64,000 nucleotides of DNA, from contig NC_081406.1 in NCBI RefSeq assembly GCF_030272615.1, positions 403,512,939 to 403,576,938 on the forward strand. The letters run 5' to 3'. Both the position numbers and the translations under genes were made by a program. Each line of letters opens with the position of its first letter. Position 1 is the first letter of the stretch. Shown here in pieces: positions 35,816 through 47,336 of the stretch. The DNA is from Cryptomeria japonica. Lineage: Eukaryota > Streptophyta > Pinopsida > Cupressales > Cupressaceae. The notes below the pieces were generated by a model. It had not been told where the DNA came from, did no database searches, and worked only from the letters and a program-made list of their open reading frames with translations.

Positions 35816-37195
35816 TATTCTCTGCTCCAGCAACCTGTACAACTAAAAAAAACAAAAAAAAAATTCAAATGCCTTGGTGAAAACCTAGTGGCACTTGGTA
35901 AAACAAAAAGATCTTTGACAAGAAGGTGAAAACCTGGTAAAAAGGTGCCTCTTGTACTCAAGCACTCCATCTATCAACACAAGTTTGGCATTTCCTGTTT
36001 TCATTCCCACTTTCCTACATCTTTGCTTTCGCTTGTACATATCTTTTAGTTGCTTTTGTAACATTTGGTTCTTTTGGAATTCTCATGGCTTGAAACCTAT
36101 CAATGTTGTAGTCTTAGGGTAATCGACTGATCAATTTACATGTCCTAAGAAGTATCAACCAAGTCATCTTTCTATCAGTAGTACCAGGTCATCCACTCTG
36201 AGTCAGTCACCTATCTCCTAACTACTGAAGAGTTTTATCACTAAGTAAACAAGCAAAACAAGACTACTGAAAACAATCACTAAATTGTTTGAGATATGAT
36301 TGAAATTTTTCTTTGTGTGTTGTCTTTTAAATTATTTTTTGATTATTATTCCCTCTAAGTAACTCAAGGAAGTCTATCTTGACTAAGAGGAGCAAGGATT
36401 GGGGGCATAATACTTTTCTTTGTTTTCTTCTTGTAGGAGTGATTCTGATGATCTGGAAACATCTATTAAGCTAGGTGTCTATGATAAGTGCCTTCACATC
36501 AAGGTGAAATTGCCACACATACCTCAGCTCCTCTTTTCTTGTATGCTACAGGGAGGTTGGAGTCATTGCTTTGTCTATTTTTCAGGGAATTTCTTTAATG
36601 TGCAATCTAGGTGCATGCGTAATTTGTCCAAGGATATGAATGAAAAAAGGGTCATTGCAGACAAGATAATTAATATTGCATATGAAAAGGAAGGAACTCT
36701 ATTTTTCCTACTGTGTTTGTAAAAAGCCCAATGACTACGTATAGGTTGCATCCATTCTAGATTTTATGTATTTAAAGTGATTTTGGTATGATAACAATGA
36801 TCTCTTTATCTTTTGAATGAGAGTTTGAAGCAATCGTCATTTCTCAACTAAGTGGTCTCTTTTTCATCATCATTTCTCTGATCGAGTACTTATGTACTGA
36901 GATGTTAGCTACATACATGAGCATCTTATATAGATCCATACATTTCATTATATATTTATGTGCATTCATATTATTGCATGAAAAATAAACATTTGCATTA
37001 CTAGTTACTCATTTTCATCATTTATTTGCATATGAAAAGAAATGAAAAAAAAAAACATTCATATTCATCTCCATTACATTCATCCATACTGAAAATATAT
37101 GCATACATATAGAATAAATAATATAGAACAACATCTCATAATCAATCAATACAAGTATGATGAAATCAAATCAAGAGCTCATATACATCATCATA
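35816..37195 (+). other. Gypsy 3' noncoding spacer
   Basis: No supported gene. The part just after integrase repeats the theme ggtgaaaacctggtaaaa (35875-35945). The rest is AT-rich. Short open frames here lack domains. Confidence 0.5.
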
Positions 37196-37198
37196 ATC

Positions 37199-38957
37199 TC
37201 AGTGTCCAAGAGTACAAATGATATCAACTGTCAAATACAATGTTTCATCAGAGCAAGAATCGTATAGGCTACAAAAATGGGGTATATAACAAAATATAGG
37301 AGATACAACAAGTCTATCTCTCTGCCTCTCCCTCATTGTCGGGTGGAGGAGGTGGTACTTGCTGACCAATGCCCTCTCTAGGTGCGCTAGCTCCCTTAGA
37401 TCAAGACATATATTGAGAATATGGAACAACTCGTTGCGCTACTGAGATGACTACACTATAAGCTGCAACATAATAGGCTACATGGCTTGTCTGATGCAAA
37501 ACCTCTCGCTAAAGAGCATCTCACTCAGAGCTATTAGTCTCGTTCTGCAAGTTGCACCTGCGCCACTGTCAACTGTGACTGCAAACCTGTCAACCTAGTC
37601 CTCAAAGATCGTACTACATTTGGTACTCCCTGCTCTCTCCTAGTATCCCTCTCTCCACCTCCCTAATCATCTCTTCACTGCCTAACCTTCCTAGGAGTTT
37701 CTCTCTCCTCCTTACCTCCAACCTTTTCTGCCCTAATACCTATACCTAGCCTGGTACCTATGCCTGTGTTGGTGCATCATCCTCAACCTCCTCTATAAGA
37801 GGTGCATGCTCTCCGGGATCTATAAACCGAGGAAATGGATGTCTCTGAAACCAATCTCTATACTAGGGCAATGCCCCCGCATCTACTACATCCTTTAGAT
37901 AATCTCATCTCTGTAGTTGTAAACCTGCTAACTCCTGCATGCTCAGCGCATATGACAGTCTCGGTGCCCATCCTCATCTCTCCTCCTCTACATATCATGC
38001 ATAGGCTGTGAACTCCTGGGATATACTCCGTAGTCTCCTATATTGTCTCATCACCCTAGATACTACAAATCGCTCAATTATAGACACTAATCTTCCAATG
38101 AGAGGTCGAGTCATGAACATATCTTTCCTCTGCGCTCTCCAATTATCCCACAGCTCTAGACCCCTATATGGTCTCCATACTACAGTGATCAAATCATCCA
38201 ACTGTCTCCCCCAATAGTTAGTCTTACCCAGGTGGGGCTGAGTAACATAACCCAAATAACAACATACAATAGGTTGATGTGCTTCTCTAGAATCATCCAC
38301 AATAGGTCTGCAAACCGGTATATGCTCCCATGCCCATATCTGCAAAACTAGGACACCTGCTCTTGTGCTCTTCCGCTCTTGATAGGCAATCTCATGCATC
38401 TCATGGTACATATGAGTGAGTAAGCATGAACCCCAACCTAATCTAACTAGATGAGTCAACAATCTCTCTAGAATTCTACCCCATCCACATAAGGATCCCT
38501 GTTGTCCTTTGTCGGGCATCATGAAACAACCAATCACACCAGCCAAAATGCACACAAGAGGGTACTCTGCACCATACCTACTCAACAAATCATCCCAATT
38601 GATGGCACAATCAAGGATAGTATCATCATGGAAAATGTGTCTAAGAGCCTCAATGCTCGATCATGGAGTCGAATCGTAATCTACCTTATCTTGAACAAAA
38701 GGAATCCTAAATATCCTATAAATATCCATAGGAGTGATCATCATTTCTCCAATTGGCATATGAAAAGTGTTATGCTCAAAATGGAAATGCTCAACTAATT
38801 TGGTCAACTTACTGTGATTCACACGGATATTTGACATCTGCAACAAGTATACAAATCCACACAACCCCATGTGACCTCTTTGTGTGTCTGATAAGTCACG
38901 CACTAATCTCATAGTTGACAGATATATACACAGAAACTGAATATCAGGCAACTAAAT
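37199..38957 (-). pseudogene. Antisense plant-mobile-domain (PMD) gene, main exon, broken
   Basis: It runs opposite to the gypsy genes, between integrase and the 3' LTR. It reads LPDIQFLCIYLSTMRLV, then HNTFHMPIGEMMITPMDIYR, which fits the PMD opening (H-T-F-H-x-P-x-G-E-M-x-I-T). YGAEYPLVCILAGVIGCFMM and VLVLQIWAWEHIPVCRP follow, a PMD hallmark tryptophan segment. YWGRQLDDLITVVWRPYRGL and WRAQRKDMFMTRPLIGRL come next, then VMRQYRRLRSISQ. After about 37990 it decays into a coiled-coil-like tail. PMD proteins are nuclear and linked to silencing in plants, and PMD-like sequences are also carried by TEs. Stops include TGA near 38658 (CGA to TGA) and several after 37990. Confidence 0.8.
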
Positions 38958-39409
38958 CTGCAAAATCAAACACAAAACTCATCAGTACATGATCAAATTT
39001 TCCCTAAGAATGTGTTAAACATACTAAATAATCTAAAATTACAACATTGAAAATTAGAATTGCTCTTTGGACCTTCAAAACTACTTGTTGTTTTACATGA
39101 GTTACCACAATCAAGCAATAACTCGTACGAGCAAATGTTATGACCCGCATGAGTAAACAGTCTTATACGACAAATAGTAACATGTTGCATGATTAAATGG
39201 TCTTTGAAGAACACTCTCATATGATACAAGGGTAAAAACTAGATGACAAACCCTTTATGACCATACAACAAAATACAAAGTGACAGATACTCGTACGAGA
39301 AACAATAATAAACCGCACGACAACATGACTTCAAATGAAATTCAAAATACAAAATTCAACAAAAATTCAAAAAATGTGAAATGCACAAGGATTGCAATCG
39401 ATCACTTAC
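38958..39409 (-). other. Probable intron of the antisense PMD gene
   Basis: On the minus strand the left exon ends CCCCAATA|GTAAGTGATC at 39409, a strong donor. The main exon starts after GATTTTGCAG at 38958, a good pyrimidine-tract acceptor; an alternative AG lies at 38952. The interior, about 450 bp, holds CTCGTACGAG palindromes at about 39120 and 39290 and related tacgac/gcatgag words. Confidence 0.55.
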
Positions 39410-39484
39410 TATTGGGGAATAGTTATGAGGTCGATTATGTCATCTCTGGCACTCGAATCGATTCTCTTGAATAGGAATTGCCAT
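39410..39484 (-). pseudogene. First exon of the antisense PMD gene
   Basis: The ATG at 39484 reads MAIPIQENRFECQR then TGA, so the frame is broken early. The donor site lies at 39409. Support is the ATG, the TATA box about 80 bp upstream and the donor, not protein similarity. Confidence 0.4.
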
Positions 39485-39556
39485 TTTTCTTCACAGGAGG
39501 TTTTTCAAAATTTTTAACTTTGAGAGGTAAAAATGAATTGACAAAGATACATTTCA

Positions 39557-39571
39557 CCCCTTATATAGCCC
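39557..39571 (-). promoter_or_regulatory. TATA box for the antisense PMD gene
   Basis: The minus strand reads gggctatataagggg, a near-consensus plant TATA box about 80 bp before the first ATG of the PMD gene. It points into the gypsy element, opposite to LTR-driven transcription. Confidence 0.6.
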
Positions 39572-39599
39572 AAACCCTAATTTTCAAACTTGCTCTGAT

Positions 39600-40402
39600 A
39601 GACATTAAATTTGTACCCTTGCCTAAATCGACTGTCCTGAGTCCATTTTCGAGATCGAAATCAAAATCTAACATCATTTTTCTAGTCAAAATTTCACAAC
39701 GTTGACCACTTGGTATTTTTCATCTTCCGATCAAATTTTTCGAATCATTTTGCATTCAAATCAATTTTTATTTTAAATTTTCAACATGAATCTTCATGCT
39801 CAAATTATCATAGCTAAATCTTTTTATTTTTTCAAAATTGCCTATAATCACTACACTCTCGCTATCTTTCAATTTCACTCTCGAGGGGGCATACTCATGA
39901 CATCTTTTCAATGATTATCATTATTCAAAAGTTGAGAAATATTTCAAATCTTCATCTAAAGTCGAGTAGAAATCTTTTCAGTCAATGAAAATCAACTAAA
40001 CCTTGTTACTAGGGGCATCTTAACTAAATCATGTCATATTAAGTTGAGATTCTTTGATGTCAAATAAAGCAATGTCTAAGGGCATATCAATCTTTGTCCT
40101 TATCTGAATCAATCTTCAAATCAATATTCAGTTTCATCACATCAAGATCAAGTTGGACATTCTCTCTTGCTAATCGGTTCTTGTTTAATCAAGTTCAAAA
40201 TCAGTTTTATCGCTTTGCTCAGTCAATTCTTGTTCAATCAAGTTCAGGATCATTATCACTTTTATCAATTTGTTCAGTTTCATCACTTTAAATCAAGTTG
40301 AACATCTTGCTCTTCATTGGTTTGTGATCCACCAAGTTCAGAACTGATATCTATTTGACATCAACTACTCTTTGAACCAACACACTGCTCGCACATTAAT
40401 TC
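39600..40402. other. Upstream region of the PMD gene / gypsy 3' untranslated region
   Basis: No coding frame is supported. There are several loose repeats of tcaagttcaaaatcagtttcatcac (40090-40290). It runs into the polypurine tract. Confidence 0.45.
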
Positions 40403-40415
40403 AAAGAGGGGCAGA
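40403..40415 (+). other. Gypsy polypurine tract
   Basis: AAAGAGGGGCAGA lies directly before the 3' LTR. Confidence 0.85.
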
Positions 40416-41632
40416 TGTAATACCCTAAAAATGGTCACCTAAACCATGGCCCCCTAATCTCGGCAACATCACCAAGGTCCTAACCAAAGGCAATTAAATC
40501 AACCTTGAGCATCTAATTAATTAATTCTTCAATCATTAATATTACATGGCAAGTTAATCACTCAATATTAATTAAATATTTATTTAATTAATTAAATCAT
40601 TCCAAGTAAATCATTTTGATCAATTATCCTATTTATTTAATTTAATATCCTAGCATATTTAATTAATAAATAAATTTACCATTTAATCATTAAAAAATGA
40701 ATTAATTTACAAAGAGAGATTTATCACAAAAAGAGGAATCAATTTGCAAAAGAAAGAGTTAAATTGAAAAAAAAAAGAAAATAATTAAATTGAGAGAAGA
40801 AATCAAACTTAAGATATTTCTTTTTCTAAAATTGAGATAACTTGGAAAATCAGAAAAGCAATTAAATTGAATTAATCATTTTCATTTTCTAAATGAAAAT
40901 CTTGAGCAAATTAAAGGAAAGTGCATGGAATCACCTATTTTTATCTCAAATGCATGGAATCAACTAAATTTTATCTCCAATGCAAACTCAAACTTATAAT
41001 CTAAATGCATTCAATCAAGCTATAATTGGAATTAATCTCAAGATTAACTGAATCTGATCTCTCAAATATTTCAATTAATCCTAAATTGTTCTTTTTATTG
41101 AGAAATCTCAACCGCTCATTGCTAATCAATCTTGACTGTTGATCTCTATTTTGAATCTCTATAAATTCAACCTTCATCTCTCATTCAAAATATCCTGGAG
41201 ATTTATTGTTATTATGCAGTTTTTGCTCTGGAGTCATTGAAGATCAATTATGATATTATTGCATCTTAGTTTAGCTTTTTGCATCTTTAGTTTAATTATG
41301 ATTGTTTGAATTCTTATAGCTTATTATTCATTCATATAGCTTATTCTCCATTCATCTAGCTTAATATTCATTCATCTAGGTTAATCTTGCATACATGTAG
41401 CTTATTCTTGCGCTCATATAGATTAAATCCTTCATCTTGGTGTAGTCTAGTCACTTGTATTGCTTATACAAATCTGAGAGAAAGTCTATACTCACATCTT
41501 TTAGAATGCAATAGGTCTATTTGTTATGGTTTTTATATTCATAATTATATCTATCTAACCATGCATGCAATGACTTAATTGAAGTGTTGTGACTTTCAAC
41601 TTGCAGATCCTTATCCACTTTTCACACACACA
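40416..41632 (+). repeat. Gypsy 3' LTR
   Basis: It begins TGTAATACCCTAAAAATGG and ends TTTTCACACACACA, followed by CCTAG. It is about 70 bp shorter than the 5' LTR, mainly from loss of a piece near 40880 (equivalent to 12080-12140). Confidence 0.92.
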
Positions 41633-41637
41633 CCTAG

Positions 41638-42413
41638 AGCCATAGTTTAGGTGGTTTCACCTGCAATTCAACCAAAGGATAGTTTGGGAGCTCCTAAGCT
41701 TAGCTGGAATCATGTTCTACATATCAAGAGCTATCAAGTCTAGGGAATCTATCTATAGTGTCCAATTAGTTTCAGCCTAGACATATATGACAAGTTCCTC
41801 TTTGCATCCCCTTTCTATTTTTTTATCTATTAGTTTATTTCTTGATTTATATTTGTCTATTTATGCTATTTATTGTCAATTTTGCACCATTGGCCCTAGT
41901 TCTTTGCACCATTTCTTATCCAATCATTCAATCAAAGTCAAAAGAGAACAATAAAACCAAAAGTGCACAACTCTCTCAAGGGTTTGTAGTTGGACCTATT
42001 GGTTGTTCTTTGATGTAATTAATGAGATTGGGTTTGATTCCTAGTTTGCATAATAGACTAATGAATCTCATTTTTCCTACATTACAATTTTTATGAGATT
42101 TTCATATTTATATTTTATTCATCTTTGAAAGTTTTATTTTTTGGGTTCTTTTTAGAATATAAATTTAAAAAGAAAAGACGAAAATCTTTAAAGAGAAAAA
42201 GAAAGAACTACATAAAGAACAATTTAAAAATCTAAACATGACGCATGATATAAAAGAATGTTGACCTTTAAATAAAGCTCAAGCTAATTAAGTGTAATAA
42301 AATGAAATTTCATCTACTATAACAAAAATGAAAGTAATGGGAGACAATGTCATTTTTCTAAAGCCATATGTGCTTTCACTCCAGCTCTTTATGAATAAGT
42401 GCATCTACAAATA
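41638..42413 (+). other. Right-hand continuation of the DNA that hosts the gypsy
   Basis: It continues 11590 without the insertion (ctagggtgcctag to agccatagtttagg). It reads like the untranslated leader of an older element: no ORF, T-rich, with a purine-rich stretch at 42165-42215. Confidence 0.4.
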
Positions 42414-43073
42414 TGTGCCAATAGAAGAGACAATCGAATATACATCTGGTATATATGCTTACAAAAGTGTTTAGTGATTTTGTGAATATATTGAGAATAC
42501 AACGAAAAAAACTTGTGTATACATGTTAAAAAAATGATGTATAGTGAAAGAAAACACTAAATATACTTCCTTCTATATTCTTTACTTTTTGGTGTAAGCT
42601 TCGCACAAAACCTATAGTATTGAGTATAAATTTTGTACCAATAGAAGAGACCATCGAATATACATGTAGTATATATGCTTACAAAAGTGTTTAGTGATTC
42701 TGTGAATATATGCAGAGTACAACGAAAACAAACATGTGTATACATGTTAAAAAAATGATGTATATTGAAAGAAAACACTAAATATACTTCCTTCTATATT
42801 CTTTATTTTCTAGTGTAAGCTTCTCACAAACCGTATAGTATAGAGTATAATTTTGTGCCAATAGAAGAGACAATCGAATATACATGTAGTATATATGCTT
42901 ACAAAAGTGTTTAGTGATTTTGTGAATATATATAGAATACAACGAAAACAAACATGTGTATACATGTTAAAAAAATTATGTATATTGAAAGAAAACACTA
43001 AATATACTTCCTTTTATATTCTTTATTTTCTGGTGTAAGCTTCCCACAAATCGTATATTATAGAGTATACATT
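42414..43073. repeat. Tandem repeat, three copies of a 220-bp unit
   Basis: Units start at 42414, 42634 and 42854 with tgt(g/a)ccaatagaagaga. They end before 43074 and differ by a few percent. Each contains acaaaagtgtttagtgatt and gaaagaaaacactaaatat. Short antisense open frames (for example 42557-42778) are repeated with it and are not taken as genes. Confidence 0.9.
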
Positions 43074-44154
43074 TTGTATGGATTCAAATTTTCAATATTC
43101 TTGTGAACACCTCAAACCTTCTTATTAACAAATATCATATGTTATGTATTGATATTTGTTTCTTGGTTGCATTGGACTCAATGGTGTAGTCCCTTTTTCC
43201 CTTATAAGCATTCAGAAAAAGTTCACCTTTAAATCCATTTCAAAACCTTGGATAAATATAGTTAAAAAAAAAACTACAAGACACTAGAATATGCAAATGG
43301 TGTGAGATATGGGTGAATACCTTCATCCAAGTTGTTAGAGACTAGTGTTGAAAATTTCAAAGCTAAAAGGAAATAAACAAGGGGATGTGAATTCTATTCA
43401 AATCAAAGAAAAAAAGTAATAAAAGAGAATTTAATAAAGCATAACATAATCAATCAAATTCAAATGCTGCCAAAACTTTTATTGTTGAATATTTTTTTCA
43501 ATTGATGGTATGTGGATGCTCCTTTTCTTGAAGACTATATAATTTGATATTATAGTCTTAGCGAGATGATAATGGATGAAAAATGAAGATGAATGCCTAA
43601 ATTTATAGATTTTTGGAGAAATAAATGGATGATCAAGATCAATAGATGAGATCTTTGATGATGTCCCTAGGATCAAGGAAGGAATGGAGGGATGAGATGA
43701 AGCTAGTTGGAATCTGAATGGCTAAAATTGACTTACTAATTTTGGTGACTTGGTTTGATCATGAGAGGAATAAGGAACATGTGCATCGAGTGAGGCGAGA
43801 TTCTTGTGCTTGTTAGAGAAAATAGTGGAACCACAAGGACAAGTATATTGTGTCCCCTTTATTCATGGATTGTGTTGAGGGAATATAGGCCTAATTAAAT
43901 AGAAATATTTTTTAATTATTTTAGCCACATGCATGAGGTGGAAATAGGTGGAAATGAATATTTATATTTTCATTTGATTTATTGTGAAGAGATGGAAAAG
44001 GTTTTAATTAAATAATAAGAATTATTTAATTAAGTATAAACTCCATGTAAATAGGAATAAAACTAAGAAATAGGTAATGAGGACTAGGTGATGAAATATA
44101 TTAGGTAATGGTGATGAATTGGATTAGGCCTAACAAAATATTTAGGTGTCTACA
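43074..44154 (-). repeat. Probable gypsy-type LTR or fragment, minus orientation
   Basis: The right end, read on the minus strand, is TGTAGACACCTAAATATTTTG, a typical LTR start. AT-rich U3-like DNA with aattaaat words follows. The left end and a partner LTR were not found. No coding content. Confidence 0.4.
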
Positions 44155-44370
44155 GTAAGTAATGTTGGTCCTACCTTGTTAAAATTGTGTGATGTTTCAT
44201 GTTTTGTTGGGTTAGTTCTTATAAATATCTGGGTGTTCATATTGTTGTGCAATCAGGATCCATGTTTGATCATGATAAATTGTGTTTTTCCTAGTATCAC
44301 TTTCACCCTCTCTTCTTGAGTCTACTCATGAAGATATACATCTGCATTATGTGATGTGCAGGACTCCCCT
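44155..44370. other. Short unassigned spacer
   Basis: No ORF or repeat boundary is visible. It ends GGACTCCCCT where the 5' LTR of element C starts. Confidence 0.4.
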
Positions 44371-44421
44371 TGTTGGCATTGTGTTGTCATTGATGTCAAC
44401 CGGTATGCGAGATTGATGAGC
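44371..44421 (+). repeat. Element C 5' LTR, first 51 bp
   Basis: It begins TGTTGGCATTGTGTTGTCATTG. It matches 62986-63048 at the start of the 3' LTR (both reach gagattgatgagc). It is cut by the LARD after TGAGC. Confidence 0.8.
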
Positions 44422-46933
44422 TGTAATGCCCCGCCAGGAAACCCCTAAGGGTTTAAGTTAAAAACACTCAATTAGAGTGTAAATATTTTTTTTTTATAAT
44501 AATACTAAGAGTAGTTAATTATAAGTTACAACATTAAGATAATTTGGAGTTATCTAAAACTTAGATAACACAGCGGAAGGCTAAATGATCCTAAGAGGTT
44601 TCCCAACGCGATTACATAACCTTACACCTAACTCAACTTGCTTCAAATGATACATAAATCTGGATGTCTTAATTGTGGGATAATGCTTAAGACATGATTA
44701 TATATATGTTCGATGATATGACATCTTAGAATTTTAGGAAGCGTTCATTTACTTTGGGTGGTTGGGAGGCCATCGAGAGGTTATTTTCTCAATGCACTTT
44801 AATTCATAATTTCACTAGGAGGCCTCCCAATAGGTTCAAGCGTTTAATATAACAAAGTTCATTCATTGGGTTTAGGGTATCCATTCACAATTGATATCAT
44901 CCTTTAATATTATAAGTATGGCTAATAAGATGAGATACATTCATTAAGGAATAAACTACAATTAATAGAGTGAGGTCCCTTCATTTGATTTCATGCATAG
45001 CCAACTAATGAGTTGTAGTTCTTTTATGAAAGATAAATTGTGAGTAGCCATAGAATTCATTAAAGTTTTATTAATACTAATAGATGGCTAAATTCATTAA
45101 GGTGAAAATGTATTAGGACACATGAGAGCATCCCTTAAATTAAAATATAGTTAGCAAGATGATATTCATCATTACAGGATTAAAAATATAAGTTCATAGT
45201 GACGTTCTTACATTAGGATCAAAATACATTTATCTTATTGCATATCACTCTTTTTGGTTATATGAAGTTAATATGAAAAGGTACTTTTACTAAGATTTAA
45301 TGTATAAACAACTAATTGAATCCTTCCCTTTTCAGTTCTTTTTTTTTAGAAATCATAAAGAAATTCATTTATTTGGGTTATAATTATGGAAGGCTAGTTG
45401 AGTTCATCCTTTGTATAAAATTAATCTGATAGAGATTATTTGTTAAGATTAAAACATAAACAACTAAGTAAATTCATCAGATAAAGCGAAATATAATTAA
45501 CATGGCGATACTCATTTACTAAGGTAAGAAGGTAAATACCCATATGAGGTTCATCCTTTAAACTTCATCTTATAATTTATAACATTAATTCTAACTTTGT
45601 TTTCCATTCACATTCATTCTATTTATATGCTTAATAACAAGTTAATCCATTAATGTAACCCAGCAAGATTCTCTTCACTAATACTACTTTTAATTCACAT
45701 TTTCAAAATACTTTTCCATAATCTCATTTAAATTCTATCATGAACCTAATTACTACATTTGTCAAGATGAATAATTTTATGCACTTAGAATTAAATTCGT
45801 TAGTTTTTCCATCATACACTTATACAAGATAACAACCATCCATGATAATTTAAAGCATGAAACATAGGAAGCTAAAACATCGCATAACACAGATATGATC
45901 TCGGAGTTCACCCCTAAAGGGCTACATCTCTAGGTCTGCTCAACTGCAAGACCCCTTTGGCAATTAATATTGTTAGGAATACATAAATTACATGTCTTTT
46001 ACATCTTTGCCACTTAGGCGGATACAACCAATTTACAAATGACCACTTTGATCCCCAAGTCCTAATTGACTTCCACGTAGAGGCAGAATCAATAGTGCAT
46101 GCTACAAGGAAGTACAAGGTCCATTGCCCAACAGTACCCTATTTAGAGACCTAAGACTTAACAGGTGTCCCAGTGACAACACAACAAGGTCCAAACAATT
46201 ACATCAAGGTTTTGCCATCACTTTAACAAGAAAATACAAATCTTAAACTTATAACTTTCCAACTCGATACATTGTCCAGCTTCCATTCATTTTACTAGCA
46301 TATCAATGAAGTAATAACAAAATATACGAAGATAATTTAGATTCAAATTTCATACTCTCCTATACTCTAGTTTTCATTTCTAAAATTCTCGGGAGATCTT
46401 AATCATTCAAATTGAAAGACCATGCTTATTTAAAAAAACAACGTCTTATTAAAATATATTTCATAACATTAGCACTGGTGTTTTATTTCAAAGGTCTTCA
46501 ATTACAGACAATATTTGAGCTCTTCTCCAAGGATTACCCTTCCTATTAAAAGAAGTTCCAAATTTAAACGTTTGTTAATACCCATTTAATAAATCCAAGA
46601 TTAATAAATTTTAATTAATCTACAAATAAAAACAGAATATGCAATCTCCATTATTTGATATATATATATATATATATTTGGCACTAAAATCTAAATTTAT
46701 ATTAAAAAAAAATAGATTTTTCTACGAACTTATTACAACTTCTTTATTTCATCCCCCATGACATTTTCTTTCATTTTATATTTGTCAATATTATATATAT
46801 ATATATTTTTTAAAATATATATATAAAAAAAATGAAATAAGTTTTATTTTATTGGGGAAACCCTAGCCTACAGGCCCCACCTCCCATCTCGGGAGTGGGT
46901 GGAACCCGCACGCAGGTCCCTGCGGCCCACAGC

Positions 46934-47118
46934 GTGGACGCAGGTTCCTGTGAAGCCACACTTTGGACGCAGGTTCCCTGCGGCCCACAACGTGGACGCA
47001 GGTCCCTGCGAGCCACACTGTGGTCGCAGGTCTCCCTGCGGCCCACAGTGTGGACGCGGGGTTCCCTGCGGCCCACATTGTGGACGCAGGGTTCCCTGCG
47101 AGCCACAACAGTGCCGCG
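46934..47118. repeat. G/C-rich minisatellite in the left LARD LTR, about 30-bp unit, six copies
   Basis: The unit pattern is gtggacgcaggttccctgcg then gcccacag. Each unit holds cgcagg...ccctgcg and gtgg...ccac inverted pairs. It lies between T runs and near ccctaa words, in a sequence otherwise about 70% A+T. It is very likely not coding. Confidence 0.88.
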
Positions 47119-47256
47119 GGGGAGGGGTGGGTTGAGCTTCGGCTCCCCCCCCGAAACCCTAATTTTTTTTTTTTTTTTTATATATATATTTTTTTTGGGT
47201 TAATATATGACCCGACTTACAGTCGGATTTAATCATTAAAAATCTTCAAAAAAAGA

Positions 47257-47257
<1 letters not shown>

Positions 47258-47332
<75 letters not shown>
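47258..47332. repeat. (TA)n tract in the left LARD LTR
   Basis: About 75 bp of alternating TA, flanked on the left by caaaaaaagaagat. The right LTR has about 89 bp at the same place, so the tract is changing length. Confidence 0.95.

Positions 47333-47336
<4 letters not shown>

Noticed and set aside
36420-36722. 100-codon plus-strand frame after gypsy integrase
   Set aside because: Intact but without a recognised domain or second copy to compare. Length alone is not enough evidence.
42414-43073. Direct repeats as a possible CRISPR array
   Set aside because: The units are 220 bp and contiguous, without short repeats separated by unique spacers. The plant TE context also argues against it.
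45914-46117. 67-codon frame found nearly unchanged at 54226-54429
   Set aside because: The two are the same position in the two LTRs of one young element, so identity is expected without coding function. The same holds for 47518-47703/55854-56039 and 48572-48799/56892-57119.
46849-47232. Overlapping frames on both strands, also at 55173-55556
   Set aside because: Products of the G/C-rich minisatellite in the LARD LTR. Their presence in both LTRs reflects LTR duplication, not selection.
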